This document shows positions 8,288 to 17,934 of a DNA stretch of 64,000 nucleotides, in pieces. This stretch comes from Pedobacter zeae. Lineage in GTDB: Bacteria > Bacteroidota > Bacteroidia > Sphingobacteriales > Sphingobacteriaceae. Within the stretch, counting starts at the first letter, position 1. Every line of letters begins with the position of its first letter. Location: assembly GCF_014196715.1 (NCBI RefSeq), contig NZ_JACIEF010000001.1, forward strand, positions 1,346,872-1,410,871, in the 5' to 3' direction. The position numbers were made by a program, and so were the translations under genes. The notes beneath the pieces are model-generated. The model was not told the origin of the DNA. It worked only from the letters and a program-made list of their open reading frames with translations, and made no database searches.

Positions 8288-10894
8288 CTATTTTTTCTGT
8301 TCAGATAAGAAAGAAACCAACGACGCCAGTTCTTCGTATGATAACGAATTGGCCAAACCTTCTGGCATCATCGAGTTTTCCATTTCTTTGCGCGATAAAA
8401 TATCGCCTGTTTTAATCGTAAAAACTTCGCCGGCAATATTGCGCAGAACTACTTTAGCGGCAGTTTCTTCAGTAATAAAGCCCATATAGGTACGGTCGCC
8501 TTTTGCACTGATCATTACAGTAGCAAAACCCTGAGAGATTGAAGCACTAGGTTTTAAAATCGATTCAGCAATCTGTTCGCGGTTCATGATCGAACCGATC
8601 TGTCCCATAAACGGACCCTTCATTTTTTCGGTTTTACTTAAGCTGTGGCAGGCAATACATCCCTGGTTATTAAAGATATTTCTGCCTTTTAAAGGATCAC
8701 CCTGTAATTTATTGATCGCTAAAAGCACATCTTCGATTGATGATTTACCAACCTGTCCCTTTTTGTTTTTAATTTTCTCCAAATCAATTTTGGGCTCTTC
8801 TACTGCAGCAACTTTTTCTTCTACGGTAAATTCGGGAATCTCCATCCTTTGACGGGAATTTAAATCAACATAAAATTGTTTTCCCTGGGCACCTGCTTTT
8901 GCAGCCTCTTCTTTCAAAAATTTCTCAATAGCAGGAGAACCTTCCCATGAAACGGCCTTGAAATAAGGGCCATGAGAGTCAGGGCGCGTGCCCCACCACC
9001 ACGAGGCATCGTAAGCAATTTCTTTTTTATACAAACGCCCCAAAGTAACCAGGATCTGTTGTTTTAATTTCTCATCTGTTGATTGTTTGTAGCTGGCAAT
9101 TAAACCATTAACTACTTTTTCATCATGCATGTAACGCAATGCCCAAAGTGCGAGGGTTGCGTTCTCAGTTTTAAGAGCAGCAAGTAGTGCATCAACGGCA
9201 TTAAGCTCAACCAAAGCGCGTACTGCCAGGTGCGGCAAAATAATGGCTGCGTTTGGTGTGGCATGCGGTCCTTCTGTACCTTTTGCAGGGGCTACAAATG
9301 AAGCCGGAACCTTGGTCTGTAAAAGTGCATTGGCAACTTCCGGCCTGCCTAAACGGTTTAAACCAATAATCGCAGCAGCATGAACACGCGGTGAAGCATC
9401 TTTTAGTCCTTCTAAAAAAGGTTCAACAGGTACTTTAGCTATGTAGGTTTTACGGTCGGCAAGTGCTTTTAACGCAAACTCTTTTAACGCGCTATCTTTG
9501 GTAAATCCGATTAAAGTTTCAATGCCGTTTTCTTTGGTCAGCTGTGCATAAGTATAAAGGCCGGCAATACGTACGTCGAGTGCTAAACTTTGGTCGGCAG
9601 CAGTTTTTAAAGCCGCTTCGATTGCCTGTTTATTGTTCCGCGAAACCAGTTCCTGCGAGGCATTTAACCGCGCCACTGCGCTGTTCGATTTTAATAATTC
9701 TGCCAGTTTTTTAATGGAAAGCTCCTTCACATCCGGAAAAGCTTTATAAGTCCAGTTGTTTGGTACAGCGCGAACGATATAACCTTTATCCGGGCTTCCT
9801 GAATAACCTGCACCATCCCATGCTGAAAGGTAAAGCCTTCCTGATCCATCTACATCCAGATCGGTAATCTGCGCAAGTTTGATAAATTCTTCGTCTTTTT
9901 GCGTAAAAGTTGGCCCATCGGCTGTAACCCTGTGGATATAAAGCATGCTTCTGCCCCAATCGGCCATCATGGGTACATGGTTGTATTTTTCAGGCCAGTT
10001 TGGTTCATCCATAAATAAGGCACCTGTTCCCGACCCTCCACCTAAATCGGCAAGTGCCGGAATAATTTCATCGGTAAAATTCTGGAACAGAACCGGGTAG
10101 CCATATTCTCCTGATTGGATATGATGCGAAAAGCGTACGTTCCATCCCCCGCCATCGTTGGTATTTTCCCTGGTAAAAACATTCATGTATGGATCGATGG
10201 CTACATCATATACGTTACGCGTGCCGTGTGTAAATACCTCCATCTCCGTTCCATCAGGACGTACACGTAAAATACCGCCCCCTAACATGGTCAGTTTTTT
10301 ACCCGAGCGGTCTACTGCATCATGAAAACCAAAATCTCCGACAGAAATGTAAATCCACCCGTCGATCCCCATCCTGATACCATTGGTGGCATGGTCGGTA
10401 CCGCGCTCGCGGATATATTTTGCATTACTAATGTGTTCAATAAGGGGTTTTTCAGGACCATCGGCTTTTCCATCGCCATCTTTATCTTCGAAAACAACTA
10501 AATTCATGCCTGTGGCCTGCTTAGTTTCTTTTGAAAAAGTGGTATGTAATACAAATACCTGGCTTCCCTGTACAATGATTCCGCGGGGATTATCTACTTC
10601 AGCAAAATCGATATGCTGATCCATTTTACCATCATTGTCTTTATCAATGAGTTTAAGAATATGGCCTTTGCCGGGCTCTTTACCCAGCGAGCCGATCATA
10701 TCAACACCTACATACACCTCACCTGTAGGGGCAACTGCCAAACAAGCAGGACTGGGCGTAACATCGGGACCTGCAAAGTTGGTTATGGTTAATTCTGATG
10801 GTGGTACAGGCTGTACCTTTGGTTCGTGAAAAAAGCTTTTTATTCCAAAAAAGAACAAAGCGAAAGAAATTAAGCTAAGAGAAAATTTGATCAT
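8288..10894 (-). CDS. Beta-propeller / HEAT / cytochrome c protein (PVC-type heme-binding family)
   Basis: 868 residues. Signal or anchor sequence 1-24 (SLSLISFALFFFGIKSFF). Residues ~40-390 form a sugar-dehydrogenase-like beta-propeller with repeated DxDxDGxxD calcium-like loops (KDNDGKMD, EDKDGDGKADG). Residues ~400-640 are alanine-rich HEAT-like repeats. The C-terminus is a cytochrome c domain with C746-x-x-C749-H750 (GCIACHS) in the layout of the 'putative heme-binding domain' proteins of Planctomycetes and Bacteroidota. It is likely a periplasmic or outer-membrane dehydrogenase passing electrons to its own heme; the substrate is unknown. It is upstream of the heparinase-like gene in the same operon. 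Confidence 0.82.
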   Translation of the reverse strand: MIKFSLSLISFALFFFGIKSFFHEPKVQPVPPSELTITNFAGPDVTPSPACLAVAPTGEVYVGVDMIGSLGKEPGKGHILKLIDKDNDGKMDQHIDFAEVDNPRGIIVQGSQVFVLHTTFSKETKQATGMNLVVFEDKDGDGKADGPEKPLIEHISNAKYIRERGTDHATNGIRMGIDGWIYISVGDFGFHDAVDRSGKKLTMLGGGILRVRPDGTEMEVFTHGTRNVYDVAIDPYMNVFTRENTNDGGGWNVRFSHHIQSGEYGYPVLFQNFTDEIIPALADLGGGSGTGALFMDEPNWPEKYNHVPMMADWGRSMLYIHRVTADGPTFTQKDEEFIKLAQITDLDVDGSGRLYLSAWDGAGYSGSPDKGYIVRAVPNNWTYKAFPDVKELSIKKLAELLKSNSAVARLNASQELVSRNNKQAIEAALKTAADQSLALDVRIAGLYTYAQLTKENGIETLIGFTKDSALKEFALKALADRKTYIAKVPVEPFLEGLKDASPRVHAAAIIGLNRLGRPEVANALLQTKVPASFVAPAKGTEGPHATPNAAIILPHLAVRALVELNAVDALLAALKTENATLALWALRYMHDEKVVNGLIASYKQSTDEKLKQQILVTLGRLYKKEIAYDASWWWGTRPDSHGPYFKAVSWEGSPAIEKFLKEEAAKAGAQGKQFYVDLNSRQRMEIPEFTVEEKVAAVEEPKIDLEKIKNKKGQVGKSSIEDVLLAINKLQGDPLKGRNIFNNQGCIACHSLSKTEKMKGPFMGQIGSIMNREQIAESILKPSASISQGFATVMISAKGDRTYMGFITEETAAKVVLRNIAGEVFTIKTGDILSRKEMENSMMPEGLANSLSYEELASLVSFLSEQKK

Positions 10895-11361
10895 TTGTGT
10901 GTTATTGTTTCTTGGTTGGTTGTGTCGGTAAACTTACAAAAAAATATAACTCTCCCAATGCCACAATTTTATGATGTTCTACCCAATTATTATCCAATTA
11001 CTCCCCATTTTCATCAAATTCAAACAGACTACATGTTTTTAATCTGTCAATAGCATTACAATTCTCAATTTCAAATTAATTTTCGCTTAATTTTAAAGTA
11101 AAACCGCTTTACATACGTCTTCCAAACTAAAGCCCGATTTAAATTCAGCTTAGAACTGAAATGTAAACATTTCAGCACTCCAATCTTAAGTTATCAAGCT
11201 CTCAACCAATTAAAAAACAGATAAATGCACATAAAACATCATATAAAAGAGATAATTAAGCCATTTTATCACATTCTGGTAATTTATTTCTATAAAAAAT
11301 TGATTCTAAGGAGATATTTTATTATATTTACTAAATCCAACATTCATTAAATCAGTACGTT
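10895..11361. other. Intergenic region with a 20-bp perfect palindrome
   Basis: 467 bp, very AT-rich, between the divergent cytochrome-propeller gene and the small membrane protein. Apart from the palindrome at 11156-11175 I see no gene. Confidence 0.5.
11156..11175. promoter_or_regulatory. Perfect inverted repeat, possible operator
   Basis: CTGAAATGTAAACATTTCAG reads the same on both strands apart from the central two bases being the axis (9-bp arms around AA/TT). It has no T-run, so it is not a terminator. It sits between divergent genes, about 260 bp from the start on the left and 190 bp from the one on the right. A dimeric repressor site is a reasonable guess; no regulator is assigned. 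Confidence 0.4.
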
Positions 11362-11532
11362 ATGAAAAATATTTTTTATTTCTTCCTGACTGCCCTGATC
11401 TCCTCCATTGCGTTGTTATTGACCAGGGATTCATTTGAGCCCGAATTGGTTTACAGCACTGTGGTGTTAATATGGATTCTGTACATTTGGTACCATGTTT
11501 ATGCTGCTGATAAGAGGAATTACAGTGAGTAG
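11362..11532 (+). CDS. Small two-helix membrane protein, 56 aa
   Basis: Short frame starting MKNIFYFFLTALISSIALLL and ending DKRNYSE. It has two hydrophobic segments, about 4-20 and 29-48 (VYSTVVLIWILYIWYHVYAA), separated by a charged turn (TRDSFEPE), with a lysine/arginine-rich end. That hairpin layout, an ATG start and the lack of overlap with other genes support a real small membrane protein. I do not recognise a family. No operon partner is evident: the next gene starts 442 bp downstream. Confidence 0.55.
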   Translation: MKNIFYFFLTALISSIALLLTRDSFEPELVYSTVVLIWILYIWYHVYAADKRNYSE

Positions 11533-11974
11533 TCTTTAACCTTTCAAAGTTTAAAATCCCAGCTTAAATAGTTGAGGACGGAAACCTTGCGAGTTTAAAT
11601 GCCTATGACCGGTTAGCCCATTATTAGTTTCAATTTAGCTACATTAACTATTTCGACGATTAACTGGTTAGCAGTTTTCAATTAGCAGCTTGCAGTTAAG
11701 GAACCGCTCTGATATTTCCTTTATAATGGCGCAACAGCTAACGGTAATCAACTTCAATCTATTCCTCTATAACCATAAAAAAATCGGGGCATTAACTTTT
11801 GTTACCATCAGGGAGTTAACAAAATAGAGTTTAAACGATTGCTCTAAACAATTTGGCTATCAACGATGAACCAATGAACTAATGAACCAATGAACCCATA
11901 AACCAGCATCTGATAACATAAACTTAACCTGTAATACATTTCTTCACGAGGTATATCTTTTTATCTTTAACCGC
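11533..11974. other. Intergenic region with low-complexity repeats
   Basis: 442 bp without a gene. It includes runs of the gttagcagtt / cagcttgcagtt type near 11668-11700 and an octamer repeat at 11866-11902, both low-complexity sequence of a kind I associate with Bacteroidota spacers. Confidence 0.5.
11866..11902. repeat. Imperfect octamer tandem repeat (ATGAACCA)
   Basis: Four and a half tandem copies of an octamer: ATGAACCA, ATGAACTA, ATGAACCA, ATGAACCC, ATAAACC. It lies 70 bp upstream of the SGNH hydrolase gene. Role unknown. Confidence 0.75.
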
Positions 11975-12562
11975 ATGTACTGGTACGAAGACGAAGTTAA
12001 ACAATTGGAAAAAGCGCATCGCTTAAACCGGGAGCATCCGGGAGTTATTTTTTATGGCAGCTCATCTATCCGCTTATGGAACAGTCTCGAAGATGATTTT
12101 GATTATATGAAAGTAACTAATTTAGGTTTTGGCGGCGCTACATTAGCAGCATGTGTGTGGTTTTTTGAGCGGATCATGATCAGCTACAAGCCGAAGGCGC
12201 TGGTGGTGTATGCGGGCGATAACGACCTGGGAGATGGAAGAAATCCTGAGGAGATATTTATCTTTTTCCAGCAGTTGATGGTTAAAGTTAACCAGCAGTT
12301 TGGCGTACTGCCCTGTTATTTTATTTCCCTGAAACCCAGCATTACCCGTTGGCAAATGGCCGATCAGTTCAGGTATACCAATAACCTGATCGAAAGCGAA
12401 ATTATTAAACGCGACGGCAATTGGAAGTTTATAGATATATTTAAAAAAATGCTCGATAAGGAAGGCCAGCCAAACCCGATACTTTACGACCATGACGGGC
12501 TGCATCTGAGCGAAGAAGGTTACCGTTTATGGACATCAATTGTTAAAGAAAAACTTGGTTAA
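11975..12562 (+). CDS. SGNH/GDSL-type hydrolase
   Basis: 195 residues with no signal peptide, so cytoplasmic. SGNH family blocks: block I FYGSSSIRLW (27-36, nucleophile probably S30), block II NLGFGGATL with the oxyanion glycine, block III GDND (81-84, N83), and block V DGLHLSEEGY with D174 and H177. Relatives are esterases or acetylhydrolases acting on lipids, acetylated sugars or thioesters; the substrate cannot be told from sequence. A second esterase-like gene follows 67 bp downstream on the same strand, and the two may be co-transcribed. Confidence 0.85.
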   Translation: MYWYEDEVKQLEKAHRLNREHPGVIFYGSSSIRLWNSLEDDFDYMKVTNLGFGGATLAACVWFFERIMISYKPKALVVYAGDNDLGDGRNPEEIFIFFQQLMVKVNQQFGVLPCYFISLKPSITRWQMADQFRYTNNLIESEIIKRDGNWKFIDIFKKMLDKEGQPNPILYDHDGLHLSEEGYRLWTSIVKEKLG

Positions 12563-12629
12563 TCATTACGCTTAATTAATATTTCGATAACATGCATGCC
12601 TTAATTTTCCCCAAAAAGAATGGAAACCG

Positions 12630-13358
12630 ATGAACAGGGAATATTATAAATGGTTCAGTCATCATCTTCAACGGGAAATGGAACTCCTGGTTTTCGGTCA
12701 TGCCGGAAGAGCAGTTATCTTTTTTCCTACCAGAATGGCCAGATTTTACGATTACGAAAACTGGGGAATTATTGCTTCTTTAAGTGCACAGATTGAAAAC
12801 GGGGAGCTTCAGGTCTTTTGTGTGGATAGCATAGATGGAGAGAGTTTTTATAACGAGGACGTATTTCCATCAGCAAGGATAGACCGGCACTTACAATATG
12901 AAAAATACCTGCTTGAAGAGGTATTATTGCTTATTTACGAGAAAAATCACGGCGATTATATAGAAACCGCTGGCTGCAGTATGGGCGCTTACCACGCCAT
13001 AAACCTGGCCATGAAATACCCCTGGTTGTTTAAAAAAGCGGTTGGTATTAGTGGAAGATATGACCTTACAGACAATATAGGAGATTTTAAAGACCTGCTG
13101 AACGGATTTCATAGCGATGAGGTTTACTTTAATATGCCGGCCCAGTATATGGCTAACCTGAGCGACGACCGGTTGTTATCGGCAGTCAGGAATATGGAAA
13201 TTATCCTTGCCGTGGGTGAAACTGATCCATTTTTAAAAGGAAACCAGCAACTGAGCAGCTTATTGTGGGAGAAAGGTATTCCCAACCAGTTCCATACCTG
13301 GAAAAGTAATGCGCACCGCCCCCATTACTGGCGAAAAATGGCACCTTTATATATCTGA
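12630..13358 (+). CDS. Esterase, alpha/beta-hydrolase fold (Fes / esterase D-like)
   Basis: 242 residues, no signal peptide. Alpha/beta-hydrolase with nucleophile S117 in the elbow GCSMGAYHA (115-123), a probable acid in AVGETDPFL (about 196-204), and a C-terminal H..YWR segment (SNAHRPHYWRKMAP) carrying the catalytic histidine. This matches the putative-esterase family that includes enterochelin esterase Fes and S-formylglutathione hydrolase, but no specific substrate can be named. It sits between the SGNH hydrolase and the HAD phosphatase, all on the plus strand. Confidence 0.8.
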   Translation: MNREYYKWFSHHLQREMELLVFGHAGRAVIFFPTRMARFYDYENWGIIASLSAQIENGELQVFCVDSIDGESFYNEDVFPSARIDRHLQYEKYLLEEVLLLIYEKNHGDYIETAGCSMGAYHAINLAMKYPWLFKKAVGISGRYDLTDNIGDFKDLLNGFHSDEVYFNMPAQYMANLSDDRLLSAVRNMEIILAVGETDPFLKGNQQLSSLLWEKGIPNQFHTWKSNAHRPHYWRKMAPLYI

Positions 13359-13606
13359 TTAGCTTTTATATAAACGCCTCAGTCAGGTTTTTCGGTTGCT
13401 ACCGCAACAGGCACATCGTCTACCTGTTTTTCTGCTGAGCCTTCACGTTAATTAATTGCTTTATTTCCCTGAACCGTAGCTGGCTGCAATAAATAACCTT
13501 CAGGCACAGCGATAAGTTAGATTAAAACCGGGTGCCTGATACGTTATTTTAACATCGATTGAACAAGAAACAGTAAGTTTGCATAAAACAGATTAACCGT
13601 TAACAT

Positions 13607-14389
13607 ATGAAACAAGGATTATTAATAGATATGGATGGGGTGATTTATAGTGGAGAGGCGCTGATAACCGGAGCTGATAAATTTATTAAAAACCTGATCG
13701 ACGAGGCCATTCCTTTTGCATTTATGACCAATAACAGCCAAAGAACCCCATTGGAAGTTGTCAGAAAATTAAAAGGACTGGGGATAAAGGTTGAAGAGAG
13801 CCACGTATACACCAGCGCTATGGCTACGGCTAAATTTCTTTCAGATCAAAGCCCGAAGGGTACTGCTTATGTGTTAGGAGAAGGTGGCTTACTCAGCAGT
13901 TTGCATGATTATGGTATTACGCTGGTAAATACAGATCCGGAATTTGTGGTATTGGGAGAAGGGAGAAATTTCACATTGGAAATGGTTCAAAGAGCAGTTG
14001 ACATGATTCTTGCGGGAGCAAAATTTATCACTACAAACCGAGATCCTTCCCCTAAAAAACCGGGCTGGAATAACCTGGGTATTGCGGCCACCACAGCCAT
14101 GATCGAAGAGGCAACCGGCAGAAAAGCATTTGTTACCGGTAAACCAAGCCCGGTGATGATGCGTTCGGCCCGTAAATTTTTGGGATTGGAAACCAGCGAA
14201 ACGACCGTTATAGGCGATACCATGGAAACCGATATTCAGGGAGGTGTTCAAATGGGATATAAAACTATTTTAGTGCTTTCGGGCATATCAAGCAAGGATA
14301 CCTTAGGCCATTATGCCTTTAAGCCCGATATGATTGCAAGTTCCGTGGACGAAATTAAATTTCCGTTGACCTGGTGGGAAGATAAGTAG
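13607..14389 (+). CDS. HAD-IIA family phosphatase (NagD/UmpH-like)
   Basis: 260 residues. Cytoplasmic HAD phosphatase of the IIA subfamily: motif I DMDGV with nucleophile D8 and D10, motif II TNNS at about 42-45, a C2 cap in the middle, the K in TGKPSP, and motif IV VIGDTMETDI. Family members dephosphorylate small phosphates such as UMP/GMP or p-nitrophenyl phosphate; the true substrate is unknown here. The upstream gap is 248 bp, so it probably has its own promoter. It converges on the fucosidase gene of PUL 1. Confidence 0.88.
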   Translation: MKQGLLIDMDGVIYSGEALITGADKFIKNLIDEAIPFAFMTNNSQRTPLEVVRKLKGLGIKVEESHVYTSAMATAKFLSDQSPKGTAYVLGEGGLLSSLHDYGITLVNTDPEFVVLGEGRNFTLEMVQRAVDMILAGAKFITTNRDPSPKKPGWNNLGIAATTAMIEEATGRKAFVTGKPSPVMMRSARKFLGLETSETTVIGDTMETDIQGGVQMGYKTILVLSGISSKDTLGHYAFKPDMIASSVDEIKFPLTWWEDK

Positions 14390-14822
14390 TGTTGGATTTT
14401 CAAATTTAAATTGCTGTTTGATGTTGCCATCTGGTGTCAAAGTATGTTGAATTCTAAGCATCTCAGATAGCAATATCTCACACCACGAGCGTGGCTTCGA
14501 AATTTAAAAGCGTTGTTGATGATATCGAAAAAAGTTAAATTAAGATTGCGTAGAAACATCCATCGCTACGCAATCATTAATTAACCAAATAAATGCACTT
14601 ACCAGGGTAAACATCAGGTAACCAGACTGATACATGGTAAAGATGATAATTCAGGGACTAATCCAGACCTGTAATTATCATGTTTTTGCATTTAAATCTT
14701 CAATCAAATCCAGTTTTATATTTCCCTGGCTAATTTTTCCATTTAGCAGGCAGTATGGTTTGATCACTTATAACAGTTTTTTCTATCACTACAGAAAAGA
14801 AGCAAATAGCTTTTCATTCAGC
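14390..14822. other. Convergent intergenic region
   Basis: 433 bp between the 3' ends of the HAD phosphatase and the last gene of PUL 1. It has a short CCACG/CGTGG inverted repeat at 14485-14496 with no T-run. No gene, RNA or convincing terminator was seen. Confidence 0.5.
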
Positions 14823-16325
14823 TTACATTTTAGCATCCATTAATTTTGCTACTTTTCCTTTTGGAGCTACCAATTTCATTTTAATCACAAAGGCCTTTTC
14901 GGGTTGGAAGTCTTTTGGCAGTGTTACATCGTAATAAGTATTTTTATCCAGATCCAATCCGATGTCTGATTGTTTTACTTCCAAACTTTTACCTGTAATT
15001 AAAAGTGTAGCCGTACCCGGAACCTGTGAGGCATTTTTAGGTACTGCAATGCGTATAATGCTATTTACCGGCCTGTTAAATACAGTTAGGTATAAATTAT
15101 CATCTTTTTGTGTAAAATACCCCAATTTTGACGGTGGTAATACTGCATGCCGTACTCCATAAAGGGCTTCTGCATTCTGTTTTGTCCATTCGCCTATTTC
15201 CTTTGCGATTTTATCTTCTTCAGGATGCATGTTGCCATTGCCATCAGGGCCAAAGTTTATTACGAAATTGCCGTTCATTGATACCGAATGCATCAGCATA
15301 TCCAATAAATCGTCGGTGGTTTTGGTATAAATTGCCGACCAATCTTTCATATATCCCCATCCATTCGGCGGAATAGTCATTACAGCATCCCAATCATTAC
15401 CGTTTAGCCATTCGAACTCAGCGGGCAGTTTACGCTCCCAGCCCTGTTCATAATCGCCCAGGATATTCCCATTTGAATCGAAATGACGTGATCCATGCTC
15501 ATCATTACGAAAACGCGACCCGATGATCAATCCAGGATGTTTCTCACGGAGTTCTTTTTCCAGGTTATAAGTAAATTCATAGGCACTTTTCCATGAAGCA
15601 TCCCAGGTACCATCAAACCAGAAACCTTTAATTTTAGGGTAGTTATGCAGCTGTTCCAATAGCTGGTTACGGGTATATTGAAGAAATTTATCGAATTTCG
15701 CTTTTTCTTCGTCCGTCTTGGGCACTCTGCTCATGTAGTTTGGATTATTCCACTCCAGGATGGAAAAATACAGGTATACATCAATACCTTCGGCAGTGTA
15801 AGCATCTACAATCTGCTTTACGATATCTTTTTTATAGGGAGATGCCGCAATGTTATATTCAGAATATTTTGTAGGCCAGAGCGCAAAACCATCATGGTGT
15901 TTGGTGGTAAAAATAACATACCTGGCTCCCATCTCTTTTGCCTGTCTGGCCCAGCGTTTCGCATTGAAATTTTTAGGGTTAAACTGTTTATAAAGATTAT
16001 CGTAGGTTTTGGTCCAGTCTTTCGGCGCGGTTGGTCCACCCCAAGATCGGATCCACTCAGAAGCCGCGGCACCTCCCCTTGCACTTACTCCATTCCATTC
16101 ATTACCAGCGATGGAATATATTCCCCAATGAATAAACTGACCTAAACCATAACTTCGGAAAGCCTGCATATCTGCATCGGTACGATGAGGTGGTGTTAAG
16201 CTCCCGTATTTTACTTCAACCTCTTTGGCAGGTTGTTTTTTAGGCCCTGTCCACTGTGCATCCGCCTGGTTTACAGCAGCTGTGGTTGCAATGGCAAGCC
16301 ATATATATTTTAGTTTATTTTTCAT
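14823..16325 (-). CDS. Alpha-L-fucosidase, GH29 (last gene of PUL 1)
   Basis: 500 residues with a signal peptide (MKNKLKYIWLAIATTAAVNQ, cleaved near ADAQ). GH29 barrel: FIHWGIYS at the N-terminal side, YVIFTTKHHDGFALW, and the nucleophile D238 in GFWFDGTWDAS. Family enzymes release alpha-fucose from glycans with retention of configuration, often alpha-1,3/1,4 or alpha-1,6 linked; linkage cannot be assigned from sequence. It lies 16 bp downstream of the GH20 gene, in the same transcript as two metalloproteases. It is a different GH29 subtype from the 462-residue one at 17934-19322, with a more extended C-terminal beta-sandwich. Confidence 0.92.
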   Translation of the reverse strand: MKNKLKYIWLAIATTAAVNQADAQWTGPKKQPAKEVEVKYGSLTPPHRTDADMQAFRSYGLGQFIHWGIYSIAGNEWNGVSARGGAAASEWIRSWGGPTAPKDWTKTYDNLYKQFNPKNFNAKRWARQAKEMGARYVIFTTKHHDGFALWPTKYSEYNIAASPYKKDIVKQIVDAYTAEGIDVYLYFSILEWNNPNYMSRVPKTDEEKAKFDKFLQYTRNQLLEQLHNYPKIKGFWFDGTWDASWKSAYEFTYNLEKELREKHPGLIIGSRFRNDEHGSRHFDSNGNILGDYEQGWERKLPAEFEWLNGNDWDAVMTIPPNGWGYMKDWSAIYTKTTDDLLDMLMHSVSMNGNFVINFGPDGNGNMHPEEDKIAKEIGEWTKQNAEALYGVRHAVLPPSKLGYFTQKDDNLYLTVFNRPVNSIIRIAVPKNASQVPGTATLLITGKSLEVKQSDIGLDLDKNTYYDVTLPKDFQPEKAFVIKMKLVAPKGKVAKLMDAKM

Positions 16326-16341
16326 ATTTAAATTTTGCGTG

Positions 16342-17934
16342 TTAGTCTTTATAGTTCAGTGGCTTCTTCTGTTTTACGGGAATTTCAGGATGCAACAATG
16401 TTTTTGAAGGGTCGTAATAATATAATCCCGCTTTGCTGTATAGCGCCAAATGCCCGGTTAAATTGGTACTGAACGTTTTAAAATCTTTCTTTTCCTGAGG
16501 TACCCAGGCCGCTTCGGCAAGGGCCGCAATCCTCGGAAAAAGCAGAAAATCCAGTCTGCGGTCATGATCTACTGTTTCTGTCCACAGATTGGCCTGAATA
16601 CCTAAAATAAGTGACTTCTCTTGGTCATTTCTGGCATATGAGTAAGCATCGAAAGCGTAAACCTGCTGAATAGGATTGTATAATTTATTCCATTTACGGC
16701 CATACTGGTGTGTGCTATCCTGAACAAAATCGAAATACAGGGGCAAACGTGGGCATAAAACCGTATTATAGCCTTTACGTAATGCCGTTTGCAGTTGTTG
16801 GGGTTTTTCTTGTCGCCACCAGAACATAATGGTTTTATCTTTTGGAAGATCGGTATCGGCCATCTCATCCCAGAAAATGGCTTTTGCATGCAGCTGATAC
16901 AATGAATCGGCCATGCGTTTTATAAAATAATGTTCTACTGCAGCGTTGTCTTGCAGGTTTTCTTGTTGACGGAGTTTTAATATATCTGGATTGGTATTCC
17001 ACTTTTCATTGCCAAAACTCACTTCATCTCCCCCAAGATGAATGATTCCGGAAGGAAAAAGGATATTGGTTTCTTTTAAAATATTGGTTAGGTAAGTGTA
17101 TGTTTTCTCTAAACCGGGATTAAAAGTAAATTCGGGGTGACCTGCCGACCCGCCGCCTGAATATTCAGGGTAGGCTTTGTTGGCTGCAGTAGCATGTCCG
17201 GGCATATCAATTTCAGGAATAACCTCGATGTAACGTTCTGCAGCATAAGCAATAATTTCCTTAATATCAGCTTGCGTATAAAACTGTGCAGGCAAATCGG
17301 GATTCAGGTAATCGCCAATTCCTCCAATCAGGGCCAGTTTGGGGTATTTTTTTATTTCTAAACGCCAGGCTGGCTCATCGGTCAAGTGCCAGTGAAAAGT
17401 ATTGAGCTTGTAGAAAGCCATCCAGTTTAAGATGGATTTTACTTTTTCTTTACCAAAAAAATGACGCGATTCGTCCAGCATAAAACCCCGCCAACCGTAT
17501 GCAGGGGCATCACTTATTTCGGCAACCGGAAGCTGATTGCTTTTACCGGTTAGCGCAAGTTGAAGTAGTGAAATTGCCCCATAAAAAATCCCTTTTGGAT
17601 GATTACCTGAGATAATCACCTGATCGGGTTTAATGCTAACCTGGTAAGCATTCGGGTCGCTTTTTTTCTTTGTGGGTTTTAATACGAGCAGAATATTTGC
17701 TGAGCCGTTTTTTTGCTGGATGGTAATGCCCTTCTGGCGCAACAGTTCATACTGAAAGTAATGGGCAACTGCCTTTAATTGCTCGTCAGTGTAACCGATG
17801 GTAACTTTATTGTTCAATGTAAAAAGGCCCTTGCCGGCAACGAAACCTGCAGGCATAGGAATAATAGCTGCCTGCTGTTGTGCCTGCGCAGAAATATAAA
17901 TAAACAATGTAAATAATGTATATAAAAACCTCAT
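16342..17934 (-). CDS. Beta-N-acetylhexosaminidase, GH20
   Basis: 530 residues with a signal peptide (about 1-18, MRFLYTLFTLFIYISAQAQ). An N-terminal GH20b domain is followed by the catalytic barrel with FHWHLTDEPAWRLEI, EIDMPGHATAA and the catalytic pair D303-E304 in HLGGDEV; WWRQ and a late W in ANLWTE shape the pocket. GH20 enzymes cleave terminal beta-GlcNAc or beta-GalNAc by substrate-assisted catalysis. The start codon overlaps the stop of the upstream GH29 gene by one base (TAATG). Role in the locus: trimming HexNAc exposed after removal of fucose. Confidence 0.94.
   Translation of the reverse strand: MRFLYTLFTLFIYISAQAQQQAAIIPMPAGFVAGKGLFTLNNKVTIGYTDEQLKAVAHYFQYELLRQKGITIQQKNGSANILLVLKPTKKKSDPNAYQVSIKPDQVIISGNHPKGIFYGAISLLQLALTGKSNQLPVAEISDAPAYGWRGFMLDESRHFFGKEKVKSILNWMAFYKLNTFHWHLTDEPAWRLEIKKYPKLALIGGIGDYLNPDLPAQFYTQADIKEIIAYAAERYIEVIPEIDMPGHATAANKAYPEYSGGGSAGHPEFTFNPGLEKTYTYLTNILKETNILFPSGIIHLGGDEVSFGNEKWNTNPDILKLRQQENLQDNAAVEHYFIKRMADSLYQLHAKAIFWDEMADTDLPKDKTIMFWWRQEKPQQLQTALRKGYNTVLCPRLPLYFDFVQDSTHQYGRKWNKLYNPIQQVYAFDAYSYARNDQEKSLILGIQANLWTETVDHDRRLDFLLFPRIAALAEAAWVPQEKKDFKTFSTNLTGHLALYSKAGLYYYDPSKTLLHPEIPVKQKKPLNYKD

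Noticed and set aside
14485-14496. CCACGAGCGTGG hairpin as a terminator
   Set aside because: Loop of two bases and no T-run; too weak to call.
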